Shown: piece after piece, positions 16,721 through 25,699 of the stretch
Numbering within the stretch: the first letter of the stretch is position 1
Layout of the letters: every line of letters begins with the position of its first letter
Assembly: GCA_020161135.1 (NCBI GenBank)
Contig: JAIUOB010000002.1
Span: 434,001 to 498,000 of the forward strand
Source of the DNA: Gemmatimonadota bacterium
Lineage (GTDB): Bacteria; Gemmatimonadota; Gemmatimonadetes; Gemmatimonadales; Gemmatimonadaceae
Reading direction: 5' to 3'
Length of the DNA stretch: 64,000 bases
Notes under the pieces: generated by a model
The model's input: the letters and a program-made list of their open reading frames with translations, nothing else
The model's database searches: none
What the model was told of the DNA's origin: nothing
Translations under genes and position numbers: made by a program

Positions 16721-17902
16721 TCACCCCACCGACACCACGATCCACCGCGCGAAGAACGGATCATCCAGTCGCCACGACCCATCCGCCGATCGCACCACGT
16801 ACTCGTCGTCCACGAGTGAGGTGACGATGCGCGCCACCGTGCTCTTGGGCGGCAGCGGCCACCGCCGCAGCGTCGCCGACGCGGTGGGCTCGACCTGCGG
16901 GTCCCGCGCCATGAGCGCGAGCAGCGTGCGGTGCGCGTCGCTCGCCAGCCGCTCCCACGCCCGCAGGTGCAGCGCACTCTGCTCGGTCACCAGCACGTCG
17001 AGCGCGGAGCCCACGTCGGCGGGCGTGGCCACGCTGCCTCGCGGCAGCAGGTCCCACAGCACCCGCGCGAGTTGCACCACGTCGCGCGTGCGCGGCCCCG
17101 CGGCCGCGATCACCGCCTCGGCGACATCGATCGGGATCGCCACGCCGCTCCCCTGAGCCTGCCCGGTCATCCACGACGCGAACTCCGCCGTGGGAATGGG
17201 CTGCATGTCGAGCACCTCGGCCACCTTCCACAACCCCGCCTTCTTCGCGTCGAGCATCTGCGTGATGATCGCGCGCTCCGACCCCGCCAGCACATAGCTG
17301 ATGCGGCGGTGCGCCTCGAGTGTGCCCTTGAGGAGCCAGTCGATGTCCGGGTCCCACCGGGCGAGTCGCTGGAACTCGTCGAGCGCGAGCCCCAGCGTCT
17401 CACCGCGCTCGCGCAACTCCTCCTCGATGGCGTTGAGCGCGTCGATGAACACCTGCCCCGCGCGCCCCGCCGTGCCGTCTCCCGTGGATGGCGCCACCGC
17501 GGGCGCAATGCTGAAGGCGACGCTTGGCGCGCCCGCCGCATCGGTGCTGCTCGTGATGGACACCTGCGCGCCGCGCATGCGCTGCACGAGACTGAGCGCG
17601 GCGTCCTTCCACCGACGCCCGAGTTCGCGATGTGCGGCGTCGAGCACGCGCTGCGCAGCGCCTTCCATGGATGTGACCGTGGACAGGTCGACCAGCGCGA
17701 CGTGCTCCCCCTCGCGCCGCGCCACGTCGGCCGCCGCGCGAATCGCCGACGTCTTGCCCAGCCGCCGGTCGCCCAGGATGACGAGCCGACTGGCCCGGTC
17801 GGTGAGCGCCGTGACGATGCGCCGCACCTCCTGCGTGCGGTCGGCGAAGTGGGCCCCCTCTGCCGGGTGCCCGATGATGAAGGGATTCGTCGCGCGATCC
17901 AT
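16721..17902 (-). CDS. AAA ATPase of the archaeal-type (COG1672-like) family
   Basis: A 393-residue protein. It opens with the hallmark NPFIIGHPAEGAHFADRTQEV, then a Walker A-like GDRRLGKTS (about residues 42-50), a Walker B-like LGLALDEFQRLAR near 170 and the arginine-sensor-like VLAGSERAI. This matches the STAND-like archaeal ATPase group, which ends in a winged-helix DNA-binding domain; the C-terminus here (LRRWPLPPKSTVARIVTSLVDDEYVV) looks like such a winged helix. The ATG at 17902 was chosen over one at 17926 because the conserved region begins there. Its biological role is unknown. Confidence 0.8.
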   Translation of the reverse strand: MDRATNPFIIGHPAEGAHFADRTQEVRRIVTALTDRASRLVILGDRRLGKTSAIRAAADVARREGEHVALVDLSTVTSMEGAAQRVLDAAHRELGRRWKDAALSLVQRMRGAQVSITSSTDAAGAPSVAFSIAPAVAPSTGDGTAGRAGQVFIDALNAIEEELRERGETLGLALDEFQRLARWDPDIDWLLKGTLEAHRRISYVLAGSERAIITQMLDAKKAGLWKVAEVLDMQPIPTAEFASWMTGQAQGSGVAIPIDVAEAVIAAAGPRTRDVVQLARVLWDLLPRGSVATPADVGSALDVLVTEQSALHLRAWERLASDAHRTLLALMARDPQVEPTASATLRRWPLPPKSTVARIVTSLVDDEYVVRSADGSWRLDDPFFARWIVVSVG

Positions 17903-18199
17903 GGTCCCGGAATATGGGACCCACACACAAGTCCCACAAGGATGGACCGAAAGGTCTCACATCTCTGGTCCCGAAGCATAACCCGGCACTTCTCGCCCAG
18001 TCCGCCTGCCGACCACCCCGGCACGTCCCTCCCGGCAAGAGCTGCCGATCGTCTCCCTGACTCCTTCCTCCTGCTTCCTGCCTCCTGATCCTAACTCCAA
18101 TTGCTTGAATGAGTTGAGCAATCGCTCGCGTACTCGGCGCCGCTGGCACCATCCCTGCTTTTACCCCGGTCGGCAATCCTGCCCAACCCAACCGACCGG
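17903..18199. promoter_or_regulatory. Leader region before fliQ with two inverted repeats
   Basis: No gene was seen. The segment 18033-18047, cggcaagagctgccg, is the exact reverse complement of the core palindrome before fliL. A second inverted repeat, attgct with agcaat around 11 bases, spans 18100-18122. The region probably carries the promoter of the fliQ-fliR-flhB-flhA operon and, toward 17903, that of the divergent ATPase gene. Confidence 0.4.
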
Positions 18200-18469
18200 A
18201 TGTCCCACCAGCTCGTCATCGACCTGTCCCGCGAAGCGATCATGACCGCGCTCATGCTCGCCGCGCCGATGCTGCTCATCGCCCTCGGCGTCGGGCTCAC
18301 GGTCTCGATCATCCAGTCGGTCACGCAGATCCAGGAACAGACCCTCGCGTTCGTCCCCAAGCTCGTGCTCGTGGGCGGCGCCTTCATCATCGGGCTCCCC
18401 TGGCTGCTCCAGACGCTCATCAAGTTCACCCAGCAGGTCATTGGCGGCATTCCCGCCATGATCGGCTGA
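18200..18469 (+). CDS. fliQ: Flagellar export gate protein FliQ
   Basis: An 89-residue protein with two membrane helices and the family pattern REAIMTALMLAAPMLL then VSIIQSVTQIQEQTLAFVPK, nearly diagnostic for FliQ. It joins FliP and FliR in the helical export gate. It follows a 300-bp leader and precedes fliR by 28 bp. Unlike most bacteria, fliP is not next to it: about 7 kb of accessory genes lie between. Confidence 0.97.
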   Translation: MSHQLVIDLSREAIMTALMLAAPMLLIALGVGLTVSIIQSVTQIQEQTLAFVPKLVLVGGAFIIGLPWLLQTLIKFTQQVIGGIPAMIG

Positions 18470-18497
18470 CGCCCGCCGTCGACACGACCACCGTCGC

Positions 18498-19328
18498 GTG
18501 CCGATCCAGTTCGCGGGTCTCCCCGATTTCTTCGCCCCCGGCGTCGCCACGGCCTTCGTGCTCGTGGCGTTGCGCGTGGGCGGGCTGCTGCTCGTCGCGC
18601 CCGCGTGGAGCTCGAAGCAGGTGCCCATGAAGCTGCGCACTGCGCTGCTCGTGCTCTTCGCGATGCTGCTGCTCCCCGCCGCGCTCGACGGACTGCGCGC
18701 CTCGGGCAGCGCCGAGTCGCTCGTCATCACGCCGGCGACGTTCCTCGCCGAGTCGGCCATCGGCCTCGCCTTCGGCCTGGCGGCCGGCATGGTGGTGGCC
18801 GGCGCCGAGTTCGCCGGTGAGCTCATGACGACGACGATCGGCCTCTCGGGCGCCGCCATCTTCGACCCGGTCAACAACACGCAGGGCTCGCTCTTCGCGT
18901 CGTTCCTGCAGCTCCTCGCGCTCGTGCTGCTCATGGGCACGGGCGGGCATCTCGTCATGCTGCAGGCGCTCGGGAAGAGCTTCACCACCTTCCCCCTCGG
19001 CGCACCCATTGCCCTCGACGCGGGGCTGCGCGCGTTCGTGGCGAGTGCGGGCTCGATCTTCGCGACCGGCCTGCAGTTCGCCGGCCCCGTCATTGCTGCG
19101 GTGCTGCTCGCCAACCTCGCGCTCGCCGTGCTCGGCCGCGCGGCGCCGCAACTGCAGATCATGGCGCTCGCCTTCCCGCTGCAGATCGGCCTCGGCCTGC
19201 TGGTGTTTGCCGGCTCGCTCGGTCTCGTGGGGCGCGCCCTCAACGATTGGACGCCGGCCTATCGCCGGCATCTGGACACCTTTGCGCGGGCGGCCCTCGT
19301 GGCCCCGGCGCCGGCGGGGAGGCGCTGA
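18498..19328 (+). CDS. fliR: Flagellar export gate protein FliR
   Basis: A 276-residue inner-membrane protein with about six hydrophobic segments. Typical parts are VALRVGGLLLVAPAWSSKQ, ESAIGLAFGLAAGMVVAGAE and the conserved NNTQGSLFASFLQL loop. FliR caps the FliP-FliQ helix and contacts FlhB. The start is a GTG at 18498. The length is slightly above the usual 255-260 residues, mainly at the C-terminus. The next gene, flhB, begins 12 bp later. Confidence 0.96.
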   Translation: MPIQFAGLPDFFAPGVATAFVLVALRVGGLLLVAPAWSSKQVPMKLRTALLVLFAMLLLPAALDGLRASGSAESLVITPATFLAESAIGLAFGLAAGMVVAGAEFAGELMTTTIGLSGAAIFDPVNNTQGSLFASFLQLLALVLLMGTGGHLVMLQALGKSFTTFPLGAPIALDAGLRAFVASAGSIFATGLQFAGPVIAAVLLANLALAVLGRAAPQLQIMALAFPLQIGLGLLVFAGSLGLVGRALNDWTPAYRRHLDTFARAALVAPAPAGRR

Positions 19329-19340
19329 CCTCCACGCGAC

Positions 19341-20441
19341 ATGGCTGAGAACGAAAGCGGCGAAAAGTCCGAAGCCCCCACTGGCAAACGGCTCGAGGAA
19401 GCCCGCGAGAAGGGGCAGATCGCCAAGAGCGCCGAGTTCAACACCGCCGCGTTCCTGCTCGGCTTCGTGCTGGTCATGTCGTTCGCCGGCGCGCCGCTGT
19501 GGAGCTTCCTCCTCCGCACGATGGGCGAGGGGCTCGCCACCGCCGCCGACGCCGAACACGGCGGCGTGGGGATGATCGCGCACCTGCAACTGCAGTCGTT
19601 CCGCACCCTCGCCGCGATGATCGCCATGATGGGCGCGCTCTCCGCCATCGCGATCGGCGTGCAGGCGATGCAGACCGGCGGCCTGCTCACCACCAAGACG
19701 CTCGAGCCCAAGTTCGACCGGCTCAATCCGCTCACCAACGCCAAGCGCATGCTGGGCATGCAGGCGTGGGTCGACCTCGCGAAGTCACTGCTCAAGGTCA
19801 CCATCGTGAGCTGGGCCGTGTACGCGACGCTCGCCGACGCCTGGCCCGATGTGCAGGCCCTCGCGCTCGACCCGAGCCCGCGCGCCCTGCTCGACGTGAC
19901 GTCGCGCTACGGCCTCGCGCTGCTGCGCAACGCCGGCCTCATGTTCCTCGCGCTCGCGGGTGCCGACTACGGCTGGCAGAAGTTCCGCACCTTCGAAGAC
20001 CTCAAGATGACGAAGCAGGAGGTCAAGGAGGAAATGAAGCAGCAGGAAGGCAACATGGAGATGAAGGGGCGTCGCCGGCAGGTCGCGCGTGAGCGCATCC
20101 GCCGCGCGATGTTCGCCGCCGTGCCCAAGGCCGATGTCGTCATCGTGAACCCGGTGCACATCGCGATCGCCATCAAGTACGACCCCGCCGTCGCACCCGC
20201 GCCGTACGTCGTCGCCATCGGCGAACGCAAGATCGCGCAACGCATCAAGGAGCTCGCCTTCCAGCATGGCGTGCCCGTCATCGAGAACAAGCCGCTCGCC
20301 CGCGCCCTCATCAAGGTCGCGAAGGTGGGCACCATGATCCCCGTCGAGATGTACCTCGCGGTCGCTGAAGTGCTCGCCTTCGTCCTGCGCCAGCAGGAGA
20401 AGTACGGCAAGAAGTGGAAGGGCACGGCGGTGGCCGCATGA
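19341..20441 (+). CDS. flhB: Flagellar export switch protein FlhB
   Basis: FlhB sets export specificity: rod and hook first, filament later, after self-cleavage of its cytoplasmic domain. The 366-residue protein starts ENESGEKSEAPTGKRLEEAREKGQ, has four membrane helices and a cytoplasmic domain. The cleavage site is NPVH at residues 270-273 (VVIVNPVHIAIAIKYD) instead of the common NPTH. The Asn and Pro that take part in cleavage are kept. The domain after it, with VAIGERKIAQRIKELAFQ, is normal. It is followed after 37 bp by flhA. Confidence 0.97.
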   Translation: MAENESGEKSEAPTGKRLEEAREKGQIAKSAEFNTAAFLLGFVLVMSFAGAPLWSFLLRTMGEGLATAADAEHGGVGMIAHLQLQSFRTLAAMIAMMGALSAIAIGVQAMQTGGLLTTKTLEPKFDRLNPLTNAKRMLGMQAWVDLAKSLLKVTIVSWAVYATLADAWPDVQALALDPSPRALLDVTSRYGLALLRNAGLMFLALAGADYGWQKFRTFEDLKMTKQEVKEEMKQQEGNMEMKGRRRQVARERIRRAMFAAVPKADVVIVNPVHIAIAIKYDPAVAPAPYVVAIGERKIAQRIKELAFQHGVPVIENKPLARALIKVAKVGTMIPVEMYLAVAEVLAFVLRQQEKYGKKWKGTAVAA

Positions 20442-20478
20442 CGCCTTCACGCGTGGGCGGCCCTGAGAGGATCGCCAC

Positions 20479-22563
20479 ATGACCAGCGCCGCGCTTCCGA
20501 TTCCCACCAGCGCCGCCGGCAAGCGGGGCGAGATCGGCGTCGCCCTCGCGGTCGTGCTGGTGCTCGCCCTCATCGTCGTGCCGCTCCCGACGGTGCTGCT
20601 CGACCTCGGCCTTGCGGCCAGCATCGGCTCGGCGTTGGTGGTGCTGCTCGTCGCCCTTTACACCGTCAATCCGCTCGACTTCAGCAGCTTCCCGTCGCTG
20701 CTCCTGCTGCTCACGCTCTTCCGCATCGGTCTCAGCGTCTCGTCCACGCGGCTCATCCTCACCGAGGCGCACGCGGGCGAGGTCATCCAGGCGTTCGGGC
20801 AGTTCGTCATCGGCGGCAACTATGCCGTCGGTATCGTCATCTTCCTCATCCTCATCGGCATCAATTTCATCGTCATCACCAAGGGTGCCGGGCGCATCGC
20901 GGAAGTGGCCGCGCGCTTCACCCTCGATGCGATGCCCGGCAAGCAGATGGCGATCGACGCCGACCTGTCGGCCGGCCTGATCGACGAGAAGGAGGCGCGC
21001 GTGCGCCGCGACGAGATCGCGCGCACCGCCGACTTCTACGGCGCCATGGACGGTGCCTCCAAGTACGTGAAGGGCGACGCGATCCTCGGCATCCTCGTCG
21101 TCATCGTGAACATCCTGGGCGGCATCTTCATCGGCGTCGTCCAGAAGAACATGCCGATCGCGAAGGCCGCGAGCACGTACACGATCCTCACGGTCGGTGA
21201 CGGGCTCGTGCAGCAGGTGCCGGCGCTCATCATCAGCACCGCCGCCGGTCTCATGGTCACGGCGGCAACGAACTCCGACAAGATGGGCGCCGCGCTCACC
21301 CGGCAGCTCGGGGCGCATCCGCGGGCCATGTGGATGGCGGCGGGCGTGATGGGCGTCTTCGGGCTCGTTCCGGGGCTGCCCAAGCTCCCCTTCCTCGCGC
21401 TCGCCGCGGGTGCGGCCCTGCTCGCGCGGGCCGCCGCCAAGGCCGAGACGCAGCGCATGACAGCCGCCGCAGTCGTCACGCCGATCGCCGAGGTGGAGGC
21501 GCCGGCGCCCGCCGACCCGATGCGCGACCTGCTGCAGATCGATCCGATCGAACTCGAGGTGGGCTACGCGCTCATCCCGCTCATCGACGAAGGCCAGGGC
21601 GGCGACCTGCTCGAGCGCATCTCGCTGCTGCGCAAGCAGGCCGCGCTCGAACTCGGCATCCTCGTGCCGCCCATCCGCATTCGTGACGACATCCGCCTGC
21701 CCGCCAACGAGTACGTCATCAAGCTGCGCGGCAGCGAAGTGGCGCGCGCTGAGGTGCTGCCGCGCTTCCTCATGGCGCTCAACACCGGCGGCGTGATGGC
21801 CGAGATCGACGGCATGGAGACCGTCGACCCCAGCTTCGGCATGCCGGCGCGCTGGGTGGCGTCGGGGCGTCGCGGTGAGGCCGAGGCGATGGGCTATGTG
21901 GTCGTCGAACCCACGACGGTCGTCGCGACCCACCTGCTCGAGACGCTCAAGGCGAGCGCTGCCGACCTGCTCGGTCGCCAGGAAGTGCAGGAGATGGTGG
22001 AGACGCTCAAGAAGTCGCACCCGGCGCTGGTGGAGGAGATCATCCCCGGCAAGGTGTCGCTCAGCGTGCTGCACCGTGTGCTGCAGCGCCTGCTGCGCGA
22101 GCGTGTGCCGATTCGCGACCTCGTGTCGATTCTCGAGGCGCTGGGCGATGGCGCCGAGACGACGAAGGACCCCGAGGCGCTCACCGAAGTCGTGCGCAAG
22201 GCGCTCACCAACGTCATCGCGCGGCTCTTCGCCGACCAGACGGGCACGGTGCGCGGCATCACCATCGGTGCGCGTCTCGAGAGCGCCCTCATGGGGCTGT
22301 TCTCGCCGCGCGCCGCGCAGCCCAACGCGCCGGTGCTCACCCCCGAGTCGCTCGCCGCGATGCTGCGCGACCTCAACCACCTGGCCACCACCTACGCGGT
22401 GGATGGCCGCCCGATGCCGCTCATCACGCCGCCGTCGCTGCGCGTGGGCGTGCGGCGTCTCATCGAACCCGTGTTGCCGAGCCTCCCGGTGATCTCGCTG
22501 GCCGAACTGCCGCCGCAGATCACGCTGAGCAGCGTCGCGACGTGGGAGATGCCCCATGCCTGA
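20479..22563 (+). CDS. flhA: Flagellar export protein FlhA
   Basis: FlhA is the largest export-gate component, forming a nonameric cytoplasmic ring that receives chaperone-substrate complexes. The 694-residue protein has eight N-terminal membrane helices, including the FHIPEP signature region SFPSLLLLLTLFRIGLSVSS and the proton-linked TKGAGRIAEVAARFTLDAMP loop, then the four-subdomain cytoplasmic part. Length and order match the family. The stop overlaps the flhF start by eight bases. A 748-residue open frame on the opposite strand across this gene is a compositional shadow. Confidence 0.98.
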   Translation: MTSAALPIPTSAAGKRGEIGVALAVVLVLALIVVPLPTVLLDLGLAASIGSALVVLLVALYTVNPLDFSSFPSLLLLLTLFRIGLSVSSTRLILTEAHAGEVIQAFGQFVIGGNYAVGIVIFLILIGINFIVITKGAGRIAEVAARFTLDAMPGKQMAIDADLSAGLIDEKEARVRRDEIARTADFYGAMDGASKYVKGDAILGILVVIVNILGGIFIGVVQKNMPIAKAASTYTILTVGDGLVQQVPALIISTAAGLMVTAATNSDKMGAALTRQLGAHPRAMWMAAGVMGVFGLVPGLPKLPFLALAAGAALLARAAAKAETQRMTAAAVVTPIAEVEAPAPADPMRDLLQIDPIELEVGYALIPLIDEGQGGDLLERISLLRKQAALELGILVPPIRIRDDIRLPANEYVIKLRGSEVARAEVLPRFLMALNTGGVMAEIDGMETVDPSFGMPARWVASGRRGEAEAMGYVVVEPTTVVATHLLETLKASAADLLGRQEVQEMVETLKKSHPALVEEIIPGKVSLSVLHRVLQRLLRERVPIRDLVSILEALGDGAETTKDPEALTEVVRKALTNVIARLFADQTGTVRGITIGARLESALMGLFSPRAAQPNAPVLTPESLAAMLRDLNHLATTYAVDGRPMPLITPPSLRVGVRRLIEPVLPSLPVISLAELPPQITLSSVATWEMPHA

Positions 22564-23482
22564 CCGCCTTCACGCTTCGCCTGAGTTGCCCACCATGTCT
22601 GCCCATACCCTGATTCCCGCCGAGCGCTTCCGCGGCGCCGACCTCTCCCGCGTGGCCGATCGCGCGCGTCGCACACTGGGCGACGACGTGACCATCCTGC
22701 ACACGCGCACGGTGCGCGAGGACGGGCTGCCGATGGTCGAGGTGCTGGCCACCTCGGGTGCCGCACTCGATCGCGTGCGCGACCGGCTCACCGCCGCGCC
22801 GCTGCCCATGCCGCTGCGTCGCGCCGACGGACGCCCGTTCGTGGTGGCGCTGGTCGGTCCCACAGGCGCCGGCAAGACGACGACGGCCGCCAAGCTGGCC
22901 GTGCGCCGCGGCACCTTCGGTGGCGCACGCTGCGGGTTGCTCACGCTCGACACCTACCGCGTGGGCGGCGTGGAGCAGCTCGCGACCTATGCCGAGCTGG
23001 CCGATGTGCCGTTCGAGATCGTGTACGACGCGAAGGAAGTGGACGCAGCGATGAAGCGGCTGCAGGCGACGTGCGACGTGGTCATCGTCGACACGCCGGG
23101 ACGCAGCCCCGCCCAGTCGGAGCTCACCGCGCGCTGGCGCGCGATGCTCGACACCATCGCCCCTGACGAAGTGCATCTCGTGATGCCGGCGTCGGTGCGG
23201 GCCGATCTCGCCCTCGACATCGCCCGCGCGTACGCGCCGTCGCGTGATGGGGGCATGGGTGGCGGCTCGCCGCACGTGGGGGCGTCGCACCTGCTCATGA
23301 CCAAGCTCGACGAAGTGCCGCGTGAGACCGGTGTGGCCGATGTCGCGCTCGCGGTTGGGCTCCCCACGCGCTGGATTGCCGATGGCCAGGCCGTGCCCGG
23401 CGATCTCGCGAACGGCGCGCCGCGCCTGCTGCGCAGCGTGGGGCTCGCCGCCGACGCCGAACCCGATTGGCTCCCCGCGTGA
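22556..23482 (+). CDS. flhF: Flagellar SRP-like GTPase FlhF
   Basis: FlhF is an SRP-family GTPase that sets where, and often how many, flagella form, typically at a pole. The 308-residue protein has a short N-terminal segment and a complete NG domain: G1 GPTGAGKTTTAAKLA, the LLTLDTYRVGGVEQL region with Asp and Arg, G3 VDTPGRSP and a TKLDE G4 motif. The basic B-domain seen in longer FlhF proteins is reduced. It starts inside the end of flhA; an ATG at 22595 is an alternative. Together with flhG it suggests polar or number-controlled flagellation. Confidence 0.94.
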   Translation: MPDRLHASPELPTMSAHTLIPAERFRGADLSRVADRARRTLGDDVTILHTRTVREDGLPMVEVLATSGAALDRVRDRLTAAPLPMPLRRADGRPFVVALVGPTGAGKTTTAAKLAVRRGTFGGARCGLLTLDTYRVGGVEQLATYAELADVPFEIVYDAKEVDAAMKRLQATCDVVIVDTPGRSPAQSELTARWRAMLDTIAPDEVHLVMPASVRADLALDIARAYAPSRDGGMGGGSPHVGASHLLMTKLDEVPRETGVADVALAVGLPTRWIADGQAVPGDLANGAPRLLRSVGLAADAEPDWLPA

Positions 23483-24399
23483 GCGCCACGGTGCTTTCGA
23501 CGGTGCTCACTCCTCCGCGCGCCGGCAGTCCGGGCGGCGCGATGGCCGGTGCGTCGCTGCGGCAGACGCAGGCGGACGCCGTGCGTCGCGACGACACGCG
23601 CGGGGCCGGCGGGCATGGCGTGCCCACGGTGCTGCTCGCGAGTGGTCGCGGTGGTGCGGGCACGTCGCTCGTGGCCACGCTCATGGCGGTGGCCGCGGCG
23701 GGCGATGGCCTGCGTGTGCTGCTCGTCGATGGTGATGATCTCGTGGGTCCGCTGGCGATGACGTTGGGCGTGACGCCCACCGCGACGTGGCGTGACCTGC
23801 ACGGCGGGCGTGCCACGCCGGCCGAGGTGGCGCTGCGCGTGAACGCGACACTCACGCTGGTGGCCGGTGGTGCGCCGCGTCGCGATGCCGATGACGCCGC
23901 GAGTGGCGCGCCGCTCACCGCCGCCGAGCGGCGCGCGTGCATGCGCCGCGCGACGTCGCTCGCCGCCGGACATGATCTCGTCGTCATCGACTGTGGATCG
24001 CGTCTCGACAGTGTGCTCGCCGCTGTCACGCCGCATGCGGAGGAGCGCCTTGTCGCGGTCACCGCGGGCAGCGACCCGATCGCGGTGGCCGCCACCTACG
24101 CGCTGTGCAAGGCCACGCACGCCAGGCACGGTGCCCTTCCGCTGGATGTGCTCGTCAATCGGCATGAGGGGAGCGACGCCGCTCGCTGTCATGAGGCCAT
24201 CGACGCCGGTGCCCGACAGTTCCTCGGAGTCACGCTGCGCTTCGCCGGCGCAGTGCCTGCCGATACGACGCTCGATGCCGCGCTGCGCGCGGGGATGCCC
24301 TTCCCCGATGCCGCCGCCGGATCGCCCGCTGCCGTTGCCGCGCTCGCGGCGGTGCGCGGAATGCTGACTGTTCGTTCCCTCTCCCGTACCGGTGCATGA
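23479..24399 (+). CDS. flhG: FlhG/MinD-like protein with degenerate P-loop
   Basis: A 306-residue protein of the ParA/MinD group at the flhG position. FlhG normally uses ATP to dimerise, stimulates FlhF and limits flagellar number. Here the deviant Walker A, usually GKGGVGKT, reads GRGGAGTS: the signature lysine is Arg and the P-loop lysine is Thr. The switch regions LLVDGDDLVGPLAMTLG and LVVIDCGSRLDSVL are recognisable. ATP hydrolysis therefore seems doubtful, so it may act as a scaffold only. The GTG at 23479 overlaps the flhF stop. The sequence carries a long N-terminal extension before the P-loop. Confidence 0.82.
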   Translation: MSATVLSTVLTPPRAGSPGGAMAGASLRQTQADAVRRDDTRGAGGHGVPTVLLASGRGGAGTSLVATLMAVAAAGDGLRVLLVDGDDLVGPLAMTLGVTPTATWRDLHGGRATPAEVALRVNATLTLVAGGAPRRDADDAASGAPLTAAERRACMRRATSLAAGHDLVVIDCGSRLDSVLAAVTPHAEERLVAVTAGSDPIAVAATYALCKATHARHGALPLDVLVNRHEGSDAARCHEAIDAGARQFLGVTLRFAGAVPADTTLDAALRAGMPFPDAAAGSPAAVAALAAVRGMLTVRSLSRTGA

Positions 24400-25202
24400 C
24401 CGTGTCCTACGCCACTCCCGTCGCCTCCGCCACGTTGAACGCCAGCCTCAACACGAAGCTCTGGCAGTCGTACCAGGCGGGCAACATGCAGGCCCGTGAC
24501 CGGTTGCTCGAGGAGCACCTGGGTCTGGTGCATCACGTCGCGCGGCAGGTGTCGCGCACGCTGGCGGTGCGCGCCGACTTCGATGAGCTGGTGAGTGCCG
24601 GCACGATCGGCCTCATGACGGCACTCGAGGGGTTCGACGCCTCGCGCGGCCTCGCGTTCAGCACGTTCGCGGCACCGCGCATTCGCGGCGCGATCCTCGA
24701 CGAGCTGCGCAAGCAGGACCACGTGCCGCGCTCCATTCGCCGCAAGACGCGCGAGATCACCGCAGCGCGCGAGGCGTACCAGAAGGTGCACGGTCGCGCG
24801 CCCGAAGACCGCGAGCTGGCGGCGCAACTGGGCGTCGACATGGAAACGCTGTGGCGCTGGCAGGCCGACGTGGAGAGCGCGCACCACATTCCGCTCGACC
24901 GCGCGCCGGGTGAGCGCGAGAACACCACGCCGGTGCCGGCCGAGGTGCTCACGAGCGAGGAGGCGCACGGTGTCGAGGACAGCCTGACGCACGAGCAGGA
25001 GGTGGCACACCTCAAGGACGCGATCCTGCGGCTCAAGGAGCAGGAGCGCATCGTGCTGAGCCTGTACTACTTCGAGGAACTCAAGCTGCACGAGATCGCG
25101 AAGGTGCTCGAGCTGACCGAGTCGCGCGTGTCGCAGATCCGGTCGAAGGCGCTGAGCAAGCTGCGCGTGGACCTGGCGCCGCTGCGGAGCACGAGCGTAT
25201 GA
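24396..25202 (+). CDS. fliA: Flagellar sigma factor FliA (sigma-28)
   Basis: An alternative sigma factor that directs RNA polymerase to late flagellar and chemotaxis genes. The 268-residue protein has region 2 (LLEEHLGLVHHVARQV, FSTFAAPRIRGAILDELR), the typical DHVPRSIRRKTREI segment, region 3, and region 4 ending with the helix-turn-helix KLHEIAKVLELTESRVSQI. It overlaps flhG (ATGA) and the next gene. No FlgM anti-sigma gene was recognised in the window. Confidence 0.97.
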   Translation: MTVSYATPVASATLNASLNTKLWQSYQAGNMQARDRLLEEHLGLVHHVARQVSRTLAVRADFDELVSAGTIGLMTALEGFDASRGLAFSTFAAPRIRGAILDELRKQDHVPRSIRRKTREITAAREAYQKVHGRAPEDRELAAQLGVDMETLWRWQADVESAHHIPLDRAPGERENTTPVPAEVLTSEEAHGVEDSLTHEQEVAHLKDAILRLKEQERIVLSLYYFEELKLHEIAKVLELTESRVSQIRSKALSKLRVDLAPLRSTSV

Positions 25203-25645
25203 GCCCGCGCATGGGGCAAATGATGTCGCGCCTGCGCGCGGCGGGACGCGTGGCGCTGCGCGGCGTCGCGCTGGCGGCGCTCACGGTGGGCGTGACCGCG
25301 CTGGGCGTGGTGGGCGGCATGTTCCTCATGTCGCCGGCGGTGGCCCCGCAGCAGCGGCTGCTGGTGTTGGGGAGTGTGCTGGGGCTGCTGCTGTTCGCGG
25401 CGGCGGGGGTGTGGGCGCGTGGCGCCTGGGCGGTGCGGCGTGTGACGCGCGCGCGCGCTGAAGCGGCGCACGTGATGCCGATGGCGCGTGCGGGTGGCGC
25501 GTGGAGTTCGGCCGGGCGCAAGCAGAAGACGCCGCAGGCGGTGCAGGCGCTCGCCGCGCGCGGCGCGGCGCCCACGGAGATCGCGGCGCGCACCGGGCTG
25601 CCGCTCGATGCGGTGTCGATGGTGCTCGCGTTGGGGGCGCGGTAG
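25199..25645 (+). CDS. Small membrane protein coupled to fliA
   Basis: A 148-residue protein with two closely spaced membrane segments (about residues 20-44 and 53-74) and a cytoplasmic tail ending in a short helix-turn-helix-like unit, RGAAPTEIAARTGLPLDAVSMVLAL. The tail resembles the C-terminus of DUF6115/SwrB-like proteins, which also follow the sigma gene in Bacillus-type flagellar operons. The similarity is positional and structural, not a clear sequence match. It overlaps fliA by four bases, so it is probably made together with the sigma factor and may adjust export or assembly. It ends the operon. Confidence 0.6.
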   Translation: MSPRMGQMMSRLRAAGRVALRGVALAALTVGVTALGVVGGMFLMSPAVAPQQRLLVLGSVLGLLLFAAAGVWARGAWAVRRVTRARAEAAHVMPMARAGGAWSSAGRKQKTPQAVQALAARGAAPTEIAARTGLPLDAVSMVLALGAR

Positions 25646-25699
25646 GGGGGGCGAGCGACCACGCTGGTGTTCATGGTCACCGATGACTAGCTTGTGACC

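Noticed and set aside
20311..22557. A 748-residue open frame on the minus strand across flhA
   Set aside because: It is antisense to a complete, well-conserved flhA, has the Arg/His/Gly-rich composition of GC-rich shadow frames and shows no recognisable domain.
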